NCBI GenBank assembly: GCA_028693235.1
Contig: JAQUVW010000005.1
Span: 1-64,000 of the forward strand
Origin: Candidatus Gastranaerophilales bacterium
GTDB taxonomy: Bacteria; Cyanobacteriota; Vampirovibrionia; Gastranaerophilales; Gastranaerophilaceae
Direction: 5' to 3'
DNA length: 64,000 bases
Each line of letters opens with the position of its first letter. The stretch's first letter is position 1. Below the pieces are notes generated by a model. The model did not search any database and was not told where the DNA came from. It saw only the letters and a list, made by a program, of their open reading frames with translations. Shown one piece after another: positions 26,999 through 35,688 of the stretch. A program made the position numbers and the translations under genes.

Positions 26999-29323
26999 TT
27001 ATCCCTCTAAATTTACAACTGCTGCCAAAGATAGAATTGTAATCGGTAATGGATATGGTTGTTTTATATGAACGGTTGCATCAACTGTTGGAATAGCAAA
27101 AGGAGTTGCATCAATACTTGTCGATACTAAAAGTCCAGAATCATTAATACTATCCATGGAACGTGCATTTTGAAATGCTGTACCATTTGCACCTACAATC
27201 TGAAAATCTTCTCTTGATTCGTGAATTCGGATTGAAACACTATTAATTATCTTTTTTATACCTTGAGTATTTTCGCCCTCTATATTCAATGTTTCAAGTT
27301 CAAATTCGTAAGGTAAACCAACAATAACTTTATTTGCTGCAACTGGTAATGTGATTTTTCCGCCTGCTACGGTCAAATTATTGACGATTCCGCCATCTGC
27401 ATTGACAATAACTTTTTTACCCTCAAGATGGTTTAATCCAGAAATTTCTGTTGCTGCAGTTGCAAAATCTGCAGATAATCCACAATCAACAAGAAACGCA
27501 TCTTTTACATTTGTTATAATTCTTGTTGCAAATCTTTCAACATATCTTTTTTCAGAACCATTGATAACTCTTTTTACAATGAAATAGGCAATATCTTCTT
27601 GATTTTCTCTTACTACTGCAACTGATTCAAACAATCCGTCCGTTTCGTGTCTGTGCCATCCACACAATTTTTGTTTCTTGTTGTAGGTCAATCCCAAAAG
27701 ATTTCCATCATTCATAACTACCCAAACCAAACGATAAGGTTCTTTTGCGTAATCAATATATTTAACTTGTTTGCCACTAAACAGATGATTTGCAAATAGG
27801 CTTAATTCATCACCATCGTATTTGTCGGACAAATAATCATAGCCTAAATCTCTGACAACACTTCCCCCAGACTGAACAAATATAACCATGCTGCCAGATA
27901 TTATTGGTTGAACATTAGATGAACCATAGCAACTTTGAATAAGTGCAAGTGGTGATGGGTTTGCCTCGAATACTCCATCAGAACCATTGATTTTCCATTC
28001 TGAATTTTGACATAAGACAATCAAATCTTTGAATGGAATCAAGTGTCTGATTTCATTCCCTTGAATATCCGACATGGGAATTGTTATTGCATCAGTTGCA
28101 ATCAAAGGTCTTGAGATGTTGAAATTATTTGATGTTGCAGTTTGGCTTGCCCATAAAACTTGAGGATTATTTATTGAATTTGCATAAACTTTTCTTTGTT
28201 GAAAATAACCGACACATCCGGGGTTGTTTCCATCCTCGAATGGATTTTGTGCAAGTGGTGCTGATTCTTTTAAATCAGGTTCAATATTATCATCATTGAA
28301 AGATGTTTCAGTTGATGTTCCGACATAGCCAAAGATACCATTAACTGAACGATAGATGTTATATTCACATGCACCTGCGACTGCATTCCAAGATATTGTA
28401 AAGTATTCACTTGTAGTCCAATAAGCCTCTCTGTGTCCTGTAACAGTAACTGTATCTGACCTTACGCTTTCTTCTTTTGTTTTATCATCAACTGCAGTAA
28501 CAAGATATGTATAACTTCTTGTGTTTGAGGTAGAATCTCCATGCCACGTTGCAGCAATATTTGTAGGTGCAGTTATGCAAGGTTCAAACAAAATATCTTT
28601 TAATTCCCAATCATAATGAGAATATCTTGATAATTCTTTCGGTGTGTACGATTGATGAACCAATGTAAGAACATCTCCAGATTGAGTTTTTTTAATCAAT
28701 GGTAAATCAATAGTTTCATAAGGTGTTTCTATTTCGACAATTTCACCACGTTTTTCAATTTTGTCATTATTTTCATCAATTCCGATAGTTAGTTCAGTTG
28801 TATCAATAGAAGTTACTTTACCTTTTGAAAGAGCTTTACTTGAACCATTTTGATATACTTTTGATAGGTTTTCATCTTGGTAGCAAATTATATCTGCTGC
28901 TATTGCTGCAGATGTATAAACTACATCATCATTTCCTAATTTATATTTATAATATGTATCATCATTATCATTTGTTCCTGTCGATACATATTCATATGTA
29001 CCAACGTATGTAATTCCGTAATCGCTTGGGTAAATGATATATCCACCATCTTTGATGAATCTGAAATAATGAGAACCTGCCTCAATTACATATGTTTGCT
29101 CAGAATTGAAAGTAAATGGAATCAATCGAGATTCTTTTGAACTATCTTTAATTTCCCCGATAAATTCTAAACCGGGGCGATTTGATACGCATCCCTCTTG
29201 ATGTACAAATCCATTTTTTAAATTTTTTAACCCTAAAGAATATTGTTCAATATCTGTTCTTGAATATAATACAGGACTTATCTCTCCCCTTGTAAAACTT
29301 ATTTGTGATACTCTTGTTCCCAT
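26999..29323 (-). CDS. Tail nozzle (tubular protein B-like)
   Basis: 774 residues. The start MGTRVSQISFTRGEISPVLY followed by GLKNLKNGFVHQEGCVSNRPGLEFI is characteristic of short-tailed phage nozzle proteins, which form the tip of the tail tube. The middle contains a fibronectin-like segment (about residues 250-350) and the rest is beta-rich. It follows the adaptor gene by two bases, the usual gp11-gp12 order. Confidence 0.8.
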   Translation of the reverse strand: MGTRVSQISFTRGEISPVLYSRTDIEQYSLGLKNLKNGFVHQEGCVSNRPGLEFIGEIKDSSKESRLIPFTFNSEQTYVIEAGSHYFRFIKDGGYIIYPSDYGITYVGTYEYVSTGTNDNDDTYYKYKLGNDDVVYTSAAIAADIICYQDENLSKVYQNGSSKALSKGKVTSIDTTELTIGIDENNDKIEKRGEIVEIETPYETIDLPLIKKTQSGDVLTLVHQSYTPKELSRYSHYDWELKDILFEPCITAPTNIAATWHGDSTSNTRSYTYLVTAVDDKTKEESVRSDTVTVTGHREAYWTTSEYFTISWNAVAGACEYNIYRSVNGIFGYVGTSTETSFNDDNIEPDLKESAPLAQNPFEDGNNPGCVGYFQQRKVYANSINNPQVLWASQTATSNNFNISRPLIATDAITIPMSDIQGNEIRHLIPFKDLIVLCQNSEWKINGSDGVFEANPSPLALIQSCYGSSNVQPIISGSMVIFVQSGGSVVRDLGYDYLSDKYDGDELSLFANHLFSGKQVKYIDYAKEPYRLVWVVMNDGNLLGLTYNKKQKLCGWHRHETDGLFESVAVVRENQEDIAYFIVKRVINGSEKRYVERFATRIITNVKDAFLVDCGLSADFATAATEISGLNHLEGKKVIVNADGGIVNNLTVAGGKITLPVAANKVIVGLPYEFELETLNIEGENTQGIKKIINSVSIRIHESREDFQIVGANGTAFQNARSMDSINDSGLLVSTSIDATPFAIPTVDATVHIKQPYPLPITILSLAAVVNLEG

Positions 29324-29325
29324 TT

Positions 29326-29919
29326 TTAATACCTACTATCAACGTATGTTGATTCATCTTCGTCTTTGTCTGTACCCTCTGTGGCGTTTTGAACTTTACC
29401 TTTAGCAATAAACATTTCATATTTTTTTAACGCATTATTTCCTTTATCCATAGAACCTGTAATAACTTCGCCTGTAAGAGAGGCAAGGAATTGACCAAGT
29501 GCCATAACAAATTCTGGAGTGAAATATGTTTCTTGTTCTACAAGTCTTGTGTATTTAAGAATTGCAGGATTTGTATTTGTCAAAATAGTTCTTTCATTGT
29601 TTTCGCTTGTTGCAATCAAGAACTTTTTTTCTTTTCCGTTTTCATCCAATAATTTTCTTGCAGAAATACAATCATTCGGATATGCAAATTCATATAGATA
29701 GTTTGGATTTGGTGATTTATTTGCCGTAAGTGCAAGATTTTTGTGCCTCATTGCAAAGTTCCAATCATAATCTTTTAAGACTGTATCTCTAGCGAGTTCA
29801 TATTGGTTATCAAGCAAAATTGCTCTTGTATCGGTTGTTTCATTTCCGTTTTGAATTGGTGCAGATACACCAAGTATATTCAATGTAAGATTGAATATAT
29901 TTGTTTTTGAATATGCCAT
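29326..29919 (-). CDS. Tail adaptor (tubular protein A-like)
   Basis: 197 residues. FNLTLNILGVSAPI then LARDTVLKDYDWNFAMRHKNLAL is typical of the gp11-type gatekeeper ring that joins portal and nozzle. The length matches the family (about 190-210). It lies directly upstream of the nozzle gene in the transcript. Confidence 0.82.
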   Translation of the reverse strand: MAYSKTNIFNLTLNILGVSAPIQNGNETTDTRAILLDNQYELARDTVLKDYDWNFAMRHKNLALTANKSPNPNYLYEFAYPNDCISARKLLDENGKEKKFLIATSENNERTILTNTNPAILKYTRLVEQETYFTPEFVMALGQFLASLTGEVITGSMDKGNNALKKYEMFIAKGKVQNATEGTDKDEDESTYVDSRY

Positions 29920-29931
29920 TTTTTTAAATTC

Positions 29932-30468
29932 CTATTTATACCAATATCCCGCAACACTTTTTGCAGAACTGCCAAGACCGTTAAAACCTGTAGCTGCTGC
30001 ATTCATAATTCCTGCAGAATATGCATTTTTACCTGCAATAGAATCCATTGCAGCTTGATTTGTAAAATTATTTGATTTTTGATAATAAGCTCTAGCCTTT
30101 TCCTCGTAGTTATATTGAGTATTCAAAGCATCTAATTCACCCATTGCTGCAGTATCTTCAATCACATCAAGTGGAGTTCCTTGAGTAACATCAAGACCGT
30201 TTGCTGCCATTGCAGCTTGTTGAGAACCTACGGCTTGCATTGTTTTTATTCTCTGCATACGAGATTCTTCTATGCCTTGTTGTCTTTGTGCAGCTGCATT
30301 ATTTTCTGCAATTTTTGCATTATTTGCAGCTACTTGTGTTTGGTAATCATATTGTGCCTGTTGTGCTTTACCTTGCTCAACTGAACTTACAACACCTAAT
30401 GTCGTACTTGCAGCAGTTGCAGCTAAAGATACAGCTAAGATAATTTCTGATATTCCAAAGTCGCACAT
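29932..30468 (-). CDS. Internal core protein (gp14-like)
   Basis: 178 residues with an N-terminal hydrophobic helix (EIILAVSLAATAASTTLGVV) followed by a long glutamine- and alanine-rich coiled coil (QQGIEESRMQRIKTMQAVGS). This layout is typical of small podovirus internal virion proteins that enter the host membrane at ejection. Its place just before the adaptor, instead of after the nozzle, is as in BPP-1-type phages. Confidence 0.65.
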   Translation of the reverse strand: MCDFGISEIILAVSLAATAASTTLGVVSSVEQGKAQQAQYDYQTQVAANNAKIAENNAAAQRQQGIEESRMQRIKTMQAVGSQQAAMAANGLDVTQGTPLDVIEDTAAMGELDALNTQYNYEEKARAYYQKSNNFTNQAAMDSIAGKNAYSAGIMNAAATGFNGLGSSAKSVAGYWYK

Positions 30469-30513
30469 TTTTAAATCCTTTCGCTTTTCAATGGGTGAAT
30501 AATGCTTTACTTT

Positions 30514-31005
30514 TTATTTCGCATCTGCGATTGCTTTTTCAAGTTCGTCGATTTGTTCCTGTATTGTTTTGTTTTCTGGATCAAAATTAATTTGTTTTTC
30601 GATTGCAGTAGTAATTAAAGCATCGAGTTTTCCGATTTTATCGGCATTGTTTTCATCTGGGTCATTATTTTTATCTGGAGTATTTTCTCCGTCTGGGATT
30701 TCCCCATCTGCTTTTGGTTCAGTAGGAGGTGCAGGTGTTTTGTCTGCAGCTATTTCTGCCTCTTTTGCTTCGATTTTTTCTTTTAATTTTGGAATACCAC
30801 ATGCTGCAATATTTCCACCTATACCTAATTCTGCACATCGTTGCAATAATTTTTCTTTTTCTACTTTCTGGGTTTTATCTGGAGTATTTTCTCCGTCTGC
30901 TAATGTTGCCCAAGATGGTATTTTTTTACCATCAAAATCAACAACCTCTCCGGGTCTGATAATTGTTCCGTTAAAAAATGCTTTGATATTAGCTTTAATT
31001 TTCAT
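30514..31005 (-). CDS. Head-module protein of unknown function
   Basis: About 163 residues. The start at 31005 (MKIKANIKAFFNGTIIRPGE) has AAAGGAG eight bases upstream; a frame opening at 31050 lies in the previous gene. The N-terminus looks like a small beta barrel found in phage head-completion or tail-terminator genes. The middle has two GENTPDK phrases in an acidic proline-rich linker, and the end is a helix (IQEQIDELEKAIADAK). The role is inferred from position between head and tail genes. Confidence 0.6.
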   Translation of the reverse strand: MKIKANIKAFFNGTIIRPGEVVDFDGKKIPSWATLADGENTPDKTQKVEKEKLLQRCAELGIGGNIAACGIPKLKEKIEAKEAEIAADKTPAPPTEPKADGEIPDGENTPDKNNDPDENNADKIGKLDALITTAIEKQINFDPENKTIQEQIDELEKAIADAK

Positions 31006-31240
31006 TAGTTTTCTCCTTTGTCTTTGGTGTGCCGTAAAGGATTTCAGCAACTGACGATGCTCTATCTACTGCAGCTTTTTGTTTATCAAGCATTGGTAGA
31101 ACGTATTTCATTTTTTCAGTATCAAGTTTTATCTGTTCAGCTTCAATAATTGTTCTTACAGCACTTTCAATATCCCATCTGCCAAATTTTCCAAATTCCT
31201 TATCTTCTTGTTTTTTTTCTGGTATTAATTCTTCTGACAT
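30995..31240 (-). CDS. Small acidic head protein ending in an AEILYG motif
   Basis: 81 residues from the ATG at 31240, which has GGAG nine bases upstream. It is highly charged and helical. Near its end it carries SVAEILYGTPK, matching SAAEILYGST at the C-terminus of the scaffold candidate (32.8-33.5 kb), so both may bind the capsid lattice through the same helix. Family unknown. Confidence 0.6.
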   Translation of the reverse strand: MSEELIPEKKQEDKEFGKFGRWDIESAVRTIIEAEQIKLDTEKMKYVLPMLDKQKAAVDRASSVAEILYGTPKTKEKTNEN

Positions 31241-31257
31241 TTTTGTTTTCTCCATGG

Positions 31258-31293
31258 TTAAAAAGGCTGACTAGAAGAACTAATCAGCCTTTT
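31258..31293 (-). terminator. Terminator after the capsid and cement genes
   Basis: On the minus strand AAAGGCTGA and TCAGCCTTT form a 9-bp stem followed by T-rich sequence, six bases beyond the stop of the 136-residue gene. It may limit transcription past the abundant head genes. Confidence 0.7.
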
Positions 31294-31299
31294 GACTAA

Positions 31300-31710
31300 C
31301 TACAAATCTTGATATGATGCATCATCACCTGCGGTAAATCCTGCAGTTACTTTACCTTTTGTTGGTGCAGTTGTGCCTGTTATATCAAAATAACCTTTGA
31401 GATACCTTTTACAACCTTTTGGCAAGAAGTTGATAGGAAATCTGTATCCTGCTTTTAAACTGGCTAAGGCAATATCTCCAGATGTATAAATATCTGTATA
31501 AGTACCAGATTCTGTTGCACAAGTTTGAAGTTTAAAAGCCATTGATGTAAGGTTATCAAAATCTTCGATTACTTGAGCGAAGAAAGGTTTTGGTGTACCA
31601 AATCCTTTATCTCCGGGTGTTCCTTTACCTAAGTCGATTGTGTTTGTTGTTGCTGCATCAGCAGTAATGGCTTGCCCATCACAAAGCAAATTTTCTTTAT
31701 CTAATTGCAT
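31300..31710 (-). CDS. Bbp16-like capsid cement protein
   Basis: 136 residues, beta-rich, starting MQLDKENLLCDGQAITADAA. It has the GKGTPG and FFAQVIEDF segments I associate with the Bbp16 family of capsid-decorating proteins that follow the major capsid gene in BPP-1-like phages. It is 85 bases after the capsid gene, with a terminator directly downstream, as expected for a protein needed in many copies. Confidence 0.72.
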   Translation of the reverse strand: MQLDKENLLCDGQAITADAATTNTIDLGKGTPGDKGFGTPKPFFAQVIEDFDNLTSMAFKLQTCATESGTYTDIYTSGDIALASLKAGYRFPINFLPKGCKRYLKGYFDITGTTAPTKGKVTAGFTAGDDASYQDL

Positions 31711-31795
31711 TTTTGTTTCTCCTTTTTTGTTATGTAATAATAGAGGCTTTCAGAGAGGACAGCCTCAAAACTCTATACATTTAGAAGATATTTTA

Positions 31796-32791
31796 TTAAG
31801 ATATTGCAGATTCTGTGTTAAGAATTTGGTCACAACATTTAATAGGAATACCCAAGAATTTCACAATCGGTTTTCCTGCGAATTCATCAACTGTTAAATT
31901 AACATTTGATTTACTCATTGCTTGCAAGTGCAAGTATGTTTCGATTGTTTCGTTTGCATAGATAACCAATTTACCTGTTTTTGCATATCTTTTAACCTTG
32001 TGATATGCAGTTACCATCAATTTAATTAAATCTGCAGCACTAGAACCATCAAGATTTGAAACATCAATATTGCAAATACGACAAGTTGAACGATAATCTC
32101 TTACCGTCAAACCTAAATCCCATCTAAAATGGTCTCTATAAACTTCATACATTTTTCCGTTTGAATCTGTTGCAGTTTGTTGACCTTTATTTTCGTGTTG
32201 CAAACCTGCTTTTGAACCTTTTGGGTATAACATATGTGTATGTAAATCACCCCAAGTTACAAACCAGATTGAAGTATTATCAGAACCAGAACCACCACCA
32301 TTGATGACCCAATTACCAATAGACTTTCCATCTGTTGATAGTTTGTTATAACGAGATGCCAAACCATCGAATGCAGCAGGGTTTGTTTTCTTGTTGCCGT
32401 AGAATAAGTTTTCTTGTACGGTTTGATTCATTGCTTCCAAGAAACCTTGAGATTCGTTCAATCTGAATTGATTTACATCACCGTTCAAATCTGCAAGTGC
32501 TTTATCGACTTGTGAGTATACTTCAAGCATACCTGTTGCATCTGTTACTTGTGTGTAATCGCCTTTTGAACAATTAACACCCTCGTAAAATTTTCTGAAC
32601 TCAACATCTGGCAATCCGTTTCTTACTGTTGTTTTATGAGTTGAACCCTCGTTACATTCTTTTACCACCGCATCCTCAAGCAATACATTTGATTGTGATA
32701 ACAAATCAATAATTGTGCTTGTTACTTTTCCAGCCTCTGTTTGAGAGTATTTGTCTTTCAAAGTTAAATAAGTATTTCCTACTGTAGCCAT
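31796..32791 (-). CDS. Major capsid protein (Bbp17-like)
   Basis: 331 residues, a length typical of BPP-1-type HK97-fold capsids. It starts MATVGNTYLTLKDKYSQTEA and contains FRLNESQGFLEAMNQTVQ (spine-helix-like region) and a C-terminal AGKPIVKFLGIPIKCCDQIL. The neighbours support it: scaffold candidate directly before and cement candidate directly after. Confidence 0.85.
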   Translation of the reverse strand: MATVGNTYLTLKDKYSQTEAGKVTSTIIDLLSQSNVLLEDAVVKECNEGSTHKTTVRNGLPDVEFRKFYEGVNCSKGDYTQVTDATGMLEVYSQVDKALADLNGDVNQFRLNESQGFLEAMNQTVQENLFYGNKKTNPAAFDGLASRYNKLSTDGKSIGNWVINGGGSGSDNTSIWFVTWGDLHTHMLYPKGSKAGLQHENKGQQTATDSNGKMYEVYRDHFRWDLGLTVRDYRSTCRICNIDVSNLDGSSAADLIKLMVTAYHKVKRYAKTGKLVIYANETIETYLHLQAMSKSNVNLTVDEFAGKPIVKFLGIPIKCCDQILNTESAIS

Positions 32792-32836
32792 TTTAATTCT
32801 CCTTTTTTGTTCTTCTACCTACATTTTTATTTCCGA

Positions 32837-33535
32837 TTATTCGTCAGCAGTTGAGCCATAAAGGATTTCTGCAGCAGATTGTTCTTTCCCTGTAGGAAAG
32901 TTTGCGTTAGGCAATTTGTCATCATTGCAGAGAGAACCGATACGGTGAAACATTTTAACGATTTCTGGGTGGAAATTAAGCCCAGATTCAGCCAATAAAC
33001 CTTTTACTGTTTCGTTTGCAAAAGCCTTATAGCCAATATCAGCGACATCAATATAAGCATCCATTTGTGCCTTATCGCCATTTCCGATTTCTTTATCTGT
33101 ATTCAAAAGTTGTTTATATTGAGCCATTTTATCTTGTTGTATTTGTTGGACAGCCTCAACAACCTTATTTGATTGTTTTCCTACCAACTTAACTGCAAGG
33201 TTTACAAACTCATTTGCTTGCTCTTGAGATAAATTCATCTTTTTTGCAATAGGTTCAAACTCGCCTAATACTTCGTTGTCGAGTTGCATTCCGTCTGGAA
33301 GTTTAACAGCAGAGTAATCATAAGAATCTGGTGCAGCAATTTCTTTTGATTTATCATCATCTTTTTCTGATTCTTGATTTTCTTTGTCTTTTGTTTTTGT
33401 TTCATCAGTTTCTTTTGATTTATCAGATGTTTTATCATCTTGATTTTCTGTTGCTTGTTCCTGTGTTGTTTCTGTTTTTGTTGTTTCTTCTTGGTTTACT
33501 GGTGTTTCTACCGTTGTTTCAATTTGTTCATCCAT
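32837..33535 (-). CDS. Capsid scaffolding protein
   Basis: About 232 residues from the ATG at 33535 (AAAGGA nine bases upstream). The first 80 residues are a disordered run of E, K, T and D. A helical region (MNLSQEQANEFVNLAVKLV) follows, and the protein ends SAAEILYGSTADE. An acidic disordered N-terminus with a short C-terminal capsid-binding helix, just upstream of the capsid gene, is the standard scaffold layout. Confidence 0.78.
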   Translation of the reverse strand: MDEQIETTVETPVNQEETTKTETTQEQATENQDDKTSDKSKETDETKTKDKENQESEKDDDKSKEIAAPDSYDYSAVKLPDGMQLDNEVLGEFEPIAKKMNLSQEQANEFVNLAVKLVGKQSNKVVEAVQQIQQDKMAQYKQLLNTDKEIGNGDKAQMDAYIDVADIGYKAFANETVKGLLAESGLNFHPEIVKMFHRIGSLCNDDKLPNANFPTGKEQSAAEILYGSTADE

Positions 33536-33785
33536 TTTCATTGTTCCTTTCGCTAATTATTTTTGTGTAAATTTCTATATTCGATTTGGCAATCAAGTCC
33601 AATAGCCATAAGCCTTGTTCTCTTTTGCCTCTTGAGTAGAATTCTTTTCTCTCGTTTTCTGTGTTGCATCCTCTTTCAAATGCTCCGAGATGGTCTAAGA
33701 GAATGCATAAAAATTTATAGCCATCGGAATCTACTGCAACATTGTTTACAATGATTTGCAGTTCTTTATCTGTTGGTGTTTTCAT
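33528..33785 (-). CDS. Bbp19-like small phage protein
   Basis: 85 residues between portal and scaffold, overlapping both. The pattern DSDGYKFLCILLDHLGAFE followed by GKREQGLWLLDLI is typical of the Bbp19 family found at this position in BPP-1-like phages. The function of the family is not established; a role in head assembly is assumed from position. Confidence 0.7.
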   Translation of the reverse strand: MKTPTDKELQIIVNNVAVDSDGYKFLCILLDHLGAFERGCNTENERKEFYSRGKREQGLWLLDLIAKSNIEIYTKIISERNNENG

Positions 33786-35428
33786 TAGCCAACTCCCATT
33801 CTTGAGAGCATATCCCCACCGAATGAATCAACTCCACCGATGTTTTTAATCATTTCTGAACCTTGTTGGAGAGCAGCCATTTGTTTTTGTTCTTCTTGCT
33901 GCTTTTGTATTTCTTGTCGTTTTTTATTAACTTCATCAGATGGCACAATGTGTTCTGGGTTTATGTTTGCAACTGCTGCATAATCGTCAACAATCTTATC
34001 TCCGTTTAGTTTGTAGCAAAGTGTAGGGTCGATTGCTTGAGCAAGGTTGACTGTAAATGTTGTAAATCTTTCAAGACTTGCAAGACCTTTTGTCTTTTGT
34101 GCTTGAGCAAGAGTTGAAACGAATTCCATTTCAAGTTCTTCGCCTTTGATAATTTCTGGAGGAGTTTTCAATATTTGAACTCTAATTTCTTCATAGAAAA
34201 TCCATTCAAGAATGTATCTCAATGCTTTATGGACTTGGTCAAGAAGTGGTGATAACAAGACCATTTTTTCTTCTTTTATTTCGTTTACTTCTGTTGCAGT
34301 TCTTCCACGTTCTGCAGTGTTCAAAATAACTGCAAAAAGGTCATTATAAAAATGTTCTTTTACTGTTTGTTTTAATTCGTTGATTTCCTCTTTTAATTCC
34401 AAAATTCTTATGTTTACTTCATATACTGGTGAAATCCCATTACCTTGGTCATCAGTTGGAATAAACATTCCAGGAGCATCAGAAATCTTTGTACCTTTCA
34501 TACTTGCAGGACCTTTGTATGCAGGAGATACAATTTTCTTAACTGCCTTTGCGTATTCTTTAGTCATTGACATAAGTTGACGAACATCCGGAAGTGCATC
34601 AATTCCGGGGCAAGAGTTTGGATAAGTATCTTCTCCGTTTGTTTCAGATTCAAACACTACATAAGGGAATCTTTCAAATCCAGATTTATTAAGGATTTTC
34701 CCACTTGCAACTTCATAAGTTACAGAAATAAATTGTTTATGGAATGCAAAAGGTGAATCTGTTTTTCTCTCTTTGTTTGGTTCAACAAAGTGAACAAGTT
34801 CAAATAGCTTTTCTGGCGAGTTTTCAGCAGCACTTAAAACATCATCTGAACAATTTGCTTTGCCGAATTTTTCTACGATATTTTTTGCTTTTTCTTTGAA
34901 ATTTCTGCAAACTGTATCAACTTCACCTCTAAAATCTTTTGAATAACGATATGAGCCGATTGGTAACAGTTTGAAATTAACAACTGTATTGAAATCGGAT
35001 TCCATTGATAGGCAAGAGAATCCGAATACAGCCAACTGCTTATACGCACCTAAAAGCCGTTGATAAAAATTTGATTTTTGTAAAATTGTTCTGGTCAATT
35101 CTTCATGTTTGTTGCACCAAAGTCTTACTTCATAATCTTGCATCAAGTCTTGATTTTTGATTTGCGATTTGAACCATCTTGTTGCAGCAGATGTTGCACC
35201 TGATTGCATACCTGCAGCAAAGTTCTTTACTGAAATCAAAGGGCAAGAATCAAGTATCTTTTTAGATTTTTTGATAGGTTTATTGACATCATTCACAAGA
35301 AATCTGCTCATTCTGGGTTGAAGATAATCAGATAATTCTTGCAAATCTGGTTTAATCTGGTTGAATTCTTCATCCAGTTCTGCACGTCTTTTTTCAAAAT
35401 ATGTTTTGTTGTAAGCAAATTCTGCCAT
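33785..35428 (-). CDS. Portal (head-tail connector) protein
   Basis: 547 residues, a length and pattern typical of T7-type connector proteins. The start has a long helical region (LDEEFNQIKPDLQELSDYLQ then PRMSRFLVND), the middle has CPGIDALPDVRQLMSMTKEY (stem-like), and the end is a coiled QQEEQKQMAALQQG. Twelve copies form the ring at the capsid vertex through which DNA is pumped and ejected. It lies between terminase and scaffold genes. Confidence 0.85.
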   Translation of the reverse strand: MAEFAYNKTYFEKRRAELDEEFNQIKPDLQELSDYLQPRMSRFLVNDVNKPIKKSKKILDSCPLISVKNFAAGMQSGATSAATRWFKSQIKNQDLMQDYEVRLWCNKHEELTRTILQKSNFYQRLLGAYKQLAVFGFSCLSMESDFNTVVNFKLLPIGSYRYSKDFRGEVDTVCRNFKEKAKNIVEKFGKANCSDDVLSAAENSPEKLFELVHFVEPNKERKTDSPFAFHKQFISVTYEVASGKILNKSGFERFPYVVFESETNGEDTYPNSCPGIDALPDVRQLMSMTKEYAKAVKKIVSPAYKGPASMKGTKISDAPGMFIPTDDQGNGISPVYEVNIRILELKEEINELKQTVKEHFYNDLFAVILNTAERGRTATEVNEIKEEKMVLLSPLLDQVHKALRYILEWIFYEEIRVQILKTPPEIIKGEELEMEFVSTLAQAQKTKGLASLERFTTFTVNLAQAIDPTLCYKLNGDKIVDDYAAVANINPEHIVPSDEVNKKRQEIQKQQEEQKQMAALQQGSEMIKNIGGVDSFGGDMLSRMGVG

Positions 35429-35429
35429 T

Positions 35430-35639
35430 TTATGCCCCTAATAATTCTTTTTTACTTGTTGCTGCATCATCTCCAAGACCTCTTGCAGATGTTTTAATAT
35501 CTCTACCTGCAAGTGCTGCAGTTTTATTTCTGGTTGATGTTGACGATTTTGAAACACTTGCATCAGCATATGTTGGTGCTGCTACTTGTTCCTTATCTGC
35601 AGTTGATGCAACAGCAGGTGTAGATGGTGTTGAACACAT
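35430..35639 (-). CDS. Small conserved virion-module protein
   Basis: 69 residues rich in A, S and T, starting MCSTPSTPAVAS and ending TSARGLGDDAATSKKELLGA. A short protein with this MCSTP start and a LLG-type end often sits beside the portal gene in podoviruses. GGAGATAAA-type spacing precedes the ATG. Function unknown. Confidence 0.65.
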   Translation of the reverse strand: MCSTPSTPAVASTADKEQVAAPTYADASVSKSSTSTRNKTAALAGRDIKTSARGLGDDAATSKKELLGA

Positions 35640-35688
35640 GGTTTATCTCCTTTATTTATGGCTTTGAAATTTTTCAATTCGCGTAAAA

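Noticed and set aside
30569-31054. 161-codon plus-strand frame opposite head genes
   Set aside because: It is antisense to two minus-strand genes with good ribosome binding sites; alanine- and proline-rich codons create long antisense openings here.
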